From an uncultured Holophagales bacterium (GTDB lineage Bacteria; Acidobacteriota; Thermoanaerobaculia; UBA5066), in the NCBI GenBank assembly GCA_937864895.1, contig CALMDF010000418.1:1-6109 (forward strand): 6,109 bases of DNA. Direction: 5' to 3'. The translations under genes were made by a program, and so were the position numbers. Numbering within the stretch: position 1 is the first letter of the stretch; every line of letters begins with the position of its first letter. Below the pieces are notes generated by a model. It had not been told where the DNA came from. It saw only the letters and a list, made by a program, of their open reading frames with translations, and searched no databases. Shown one piece after another: positions 4,303-6,109 of this stretch.

Positions 4303-6109
4303 TTACACACGATCCTGAGAACGGCTCTCCGATCCGGCCCCGGGCCAAACAGGACCCGCGTGGGCCGGGAGCGTGACGGTGAACGCCGAGCCCTCGCCCT
4401 CGCGGCTCTCGACCGTGACGTCCCCTCCCATCATCCTCGCGAGGCGGCGGGTGATGACGAGGCCGAGACCCGTCCCCCCGAAACGGCGCGTCACCTGGGG
4501 GTCGGCCTGCTCGAACGCCCGGAAGAGGCGGGCGACCTGCTCGTCGGTCATGCCGATGCCCGTGTCCGTCACCGAAAAGACGATCCGCTCCCCGCCGGGG
4601 CCGCTCTGCCGGAGGACCCGGACCCGGACCTCCCCGTCGTGCGTGAACTTCACCGCGTTCGCGAGGAGGTTCAGGAGGATCTGCCTCACCCGGGTCGGGT
4701 CGGCGTGGAAGAAGCCCGCCTCCTCCCTTCCCTCGAGGACGATGCGGTTCCGGTTCCGCTCGGCGAGGGGGCGCATCGTCGCGACGACGTCGCCGACGAG
4801 GGCCTCGAGGTCGAACCGCTCGGGCGCGAGGTCGAGCTTCCCCGCCTCGAGCCGCGAAAGGTCGAGGATGTCGTTGATGAGGCCGAGAAGGTGCCGGCCC
4901 GCGGCGTGGATCCTCGCGACGTCGGGGCCGAGCCCGTCGAGGCCCCTCTCCTCGATCTCCTCGGAGAGGATCTCGCTGTAGCCGAGGATCGCGTTGAGGG
5001 GGGTCCGCAGCTCGTGGCTCGTCGCCGCGAGGAAGTGGCTCTTCGTCCGGTTCGCCTCCTCGGCGATCCGCCCCGCCTCCTCGGCCCGCTCCCGCTGCCT
5101 CTCGGCCTCGCGCAGGGCCTGCTCGGTCCGCTCCTTCTCCTCGCGGAGGCTGCGGGTCCGCTCCTCGACGATCTCGACGAGCTCGAGCTCGCGGGCCTCG
5201 AGGCGCGCGAAGCGGAACCGGTAGCCGGTGTAGGCGATCGCCAGGGCGAGCGTCCCGAGCGCGAGCCAGAAGAACGGGCGCTGGTCGAGACGAGGCTTCA
5301 GGCGGAAGGAGAACGAGGCCTCGCCCTCGTTCCCCACGCCGCTCTCGTTGGCGGCGGCGACCCGGAACGTGTAGGAGCCCGGCGCGAGGTTCGTGTAGTA
5401 GGCCGAGCGCCGCGTCCCCACGTCGACCCAGTCGTGGTCGACCCCTTCGAGCCGGACGCGGAACGTCACGCGCGTCGGGACGCGGAGGCTGAGCGCCGCG
5501 TAGTGGAACTCGAACCTCTCGGCGCCCGGGGCGAGCACCAGGAAGGCCCGCGCCTCGCTCGGCACGCCGTCCACGAGCACTTCCTCGACGTGGACGGGGG
5601 GCGGGACGGGGTTCCGGAAGAGCCCGGAGGGATCGACCGTGACGACCCCCTCGATCGTCGGGAAGTGGAGGCGCCCGTCGGGGCCGCGGGCCCCTGCCGG
5701 CTGGTTCGCCCCGTTGCACTCCCGGTTGCGCATCCCGTCCTCGGTGCCGAACGGGCGGCAGCTCACGCGCCGGGAATCGCCCCGGATGACGGCGTCCAGC
5801 TCGCGGAGCGAGACGGCGTAGATCCCCCGGTTGCACGAGATCCAGAGGTTCCCGAGACCGTCCGGCAGGATGGCGAAGACGGCGTCGTCGAAGAGCCCTT
5901 CCCGCCTCGTCACCGCGGAGAAGCGACCGTCCCGAAAGCGGTTCAGGCCGCCGCCGTAGGTGCCCACCCACAGGGTCCCGTCCGGCTCTTCGTGAATCGT
6001 GTTCACGATCTCGATCGAGATCCCCTGGGCCGTCCCGAAGCGCTCGAAGCGGCCAGCGTCGAAACGGAAGAGCCCGGCCCCGTTCGTCCCGATCCAGAGG
6101 TGCCCCTCC
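4303..6109 (-). CDS. Sensor histidine kinase with Reg_prop beta-propeller and Y_Y_Y sensor domain (N-terminus beyond right edge)
   Basis: The last 601 residues are visible. The GTG at 6006 is internal, because the 34 upstream codons read [14 protein letters not shown], another propeller repeat. Numbered from the first full codon, Reg_prop blades occur at 3-16, 45-58 ([14 protein letters not shown]) and 87-99. A Y_Y_Y domain (about 197-270) contains HYAALSL and [18 protein letters not shown]. One TM helix (about 278-296) leads into a coiled-coil signalling helix (about 301-360). HisKA has [16 protein letters not shown] with phospho-acceptor H365. HATPase_c has N484 in the N box, DTGIGM (515-520), FRAFEQ (529-534) and GGTGLGL (544-550), so the kinase looks active. 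In this class (BT4673-like sensors, best known from Bacteroidetes polysaccharide systems) the propeller is periplasmic and senses ligand. The chain ends about 18 residues after the ATPase domain, without a receiver or HTH domain, so a separate response regulator is needed; none is in view. The CpgS-like gene follows after 75 bp. Confidence 0.95.
   Translation of the reverse strand, partial: EGHLWIGTNGAGLFRFDAGRFERFGTAQGISIEIVNTIHEEPDGTLWVGTYGGGLNRFRDGRFSAVTRREGLFDDAVFAILPDGLGNLWISCNRGIYAVSLRELDAVIRGDSRRVSCRPFGTEDGMRNRECNGANQPAGARGPDGRLHFPTIEGVVTVDPSGLFRNPVPPPVHVEEVLVDGVPSEARAFLVLAPGAERFEFHYAALSLRVPTRVTFRVRLEGVDHDWVDVGTRRSAYYTNLAPGSYTFRVAAANESGVGNEGEASFSFRLKPRLDQRPFFWLALGTLALAIAYTGYRFRFARLEARELELVEIVEERTRSLREEKERTEQALREAERQRERAEEAGRIAEEANRTKSHFLAATSHELRTPLNAILGYSEILSEEIEERGLDGLGPDVARIHAAGRHLLGLINDILDLSRLEAGKLDLAPERFDLEALVGDVVATMRPLAERNRNRIVLEGREEAGFFHADPTRVRQILLNLLANAVKFTHDGEVRVRVLRQSGPGGERIVFSVTDTGIGMTDEQVARLFRAFEQADPQVTRRFGGTGLGLVITRRLARMMGGDVTVESREGEGSAFTVTLPAHAGPVWPGAGSESRSQDRV

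Noticed and set aside
4253..5971. 572-codon second minus-strand frame across the sensor kinase
   Set aside because: It is an R/G/P-rich out-of-frame reading of the kinase. The kinase frame carries all the HisKA and HATPase motifs.
1..6109. CRISPR arrays, insertion sequences, tRNA/rRNA genes, defence islands
   Set aside because: No spaced direct repeats, transposase motifs, terminal inverted repeats, tRNA cloverleaf or defence-type domains were seen. Codon use looks uniform across the window.

Overview
The window is GC-rich bacterial chromosome (roughly 70% G+C by eye, strong G/C third positions) and is almost entirely coding. Six genes are supported: five on the minus strand and one, sua5, on the plus strand. 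A Reg_prop/Y_Y_Y sensor kinase, a membrane SpoIIE-type phosphatase and a bacterial cyclic-2,3-diphosphoglycerate-synthetase-like GTPase together suggest an environmental Gram-negative such as an Acidobacteriota or Myxococcota member. That assignment is an inference from gene content, because the window holds no rRNA or other phylogenetic marker.

Layout from left to right. (1) 1-580, minus strand: a small hot-dog-fold DUF4442 protein overlaps by 4 nt (GTGA) the start of a nitronate monooxygenase-like gene that runs off the left edge. The two are almost certainly co-translated. (2) 581-664: an 84-bp divergent intergenic region. (3) 665-1624, plus strand: full-length Sua5-type threonylcarbamoyl-AMP synthase, a tRNA-modification enzyme. 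(4) 1638-2771, minus strand: a two-TM SpoIIE/PP2C-family serine/threonine phosphatase, converging on sua5 with 13 bp between the stop codons. (5) 2846-2880: a textbook Rho-independent terminator for the gene on its right. It shows that the longest open frame of the phosphatase starts too far upstream. (6) 2905-4227, minus strand: a CpgS-like/COG2403 P-loop GTPase with a strong Shine-Dalgarno and probably its own promoter. (7) 4303-6109, minus strand: the C-terminal 601 residues of a sensor histidine kinase with beta-propeller repeats, a Y_Y_Y domain, one TM helix, HisKA and HATPase_c. Its N-terminus lies beyond the right edge.

The genes do not form one obvious pathway. The left pair looks like a small lipid or acyl-CoA-related operon, sua5 is housekeeping, and the right half holds two signalling proteins on either side of a metabolic or regulatory GTPase of uncertain bacterial role. 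I see no mobile element, CRISPR array, tRNA/rRNA or clear new multi-gene system. The items most worth following up are the bacterial CpgS-like protein and the start correction of the phosphatase.
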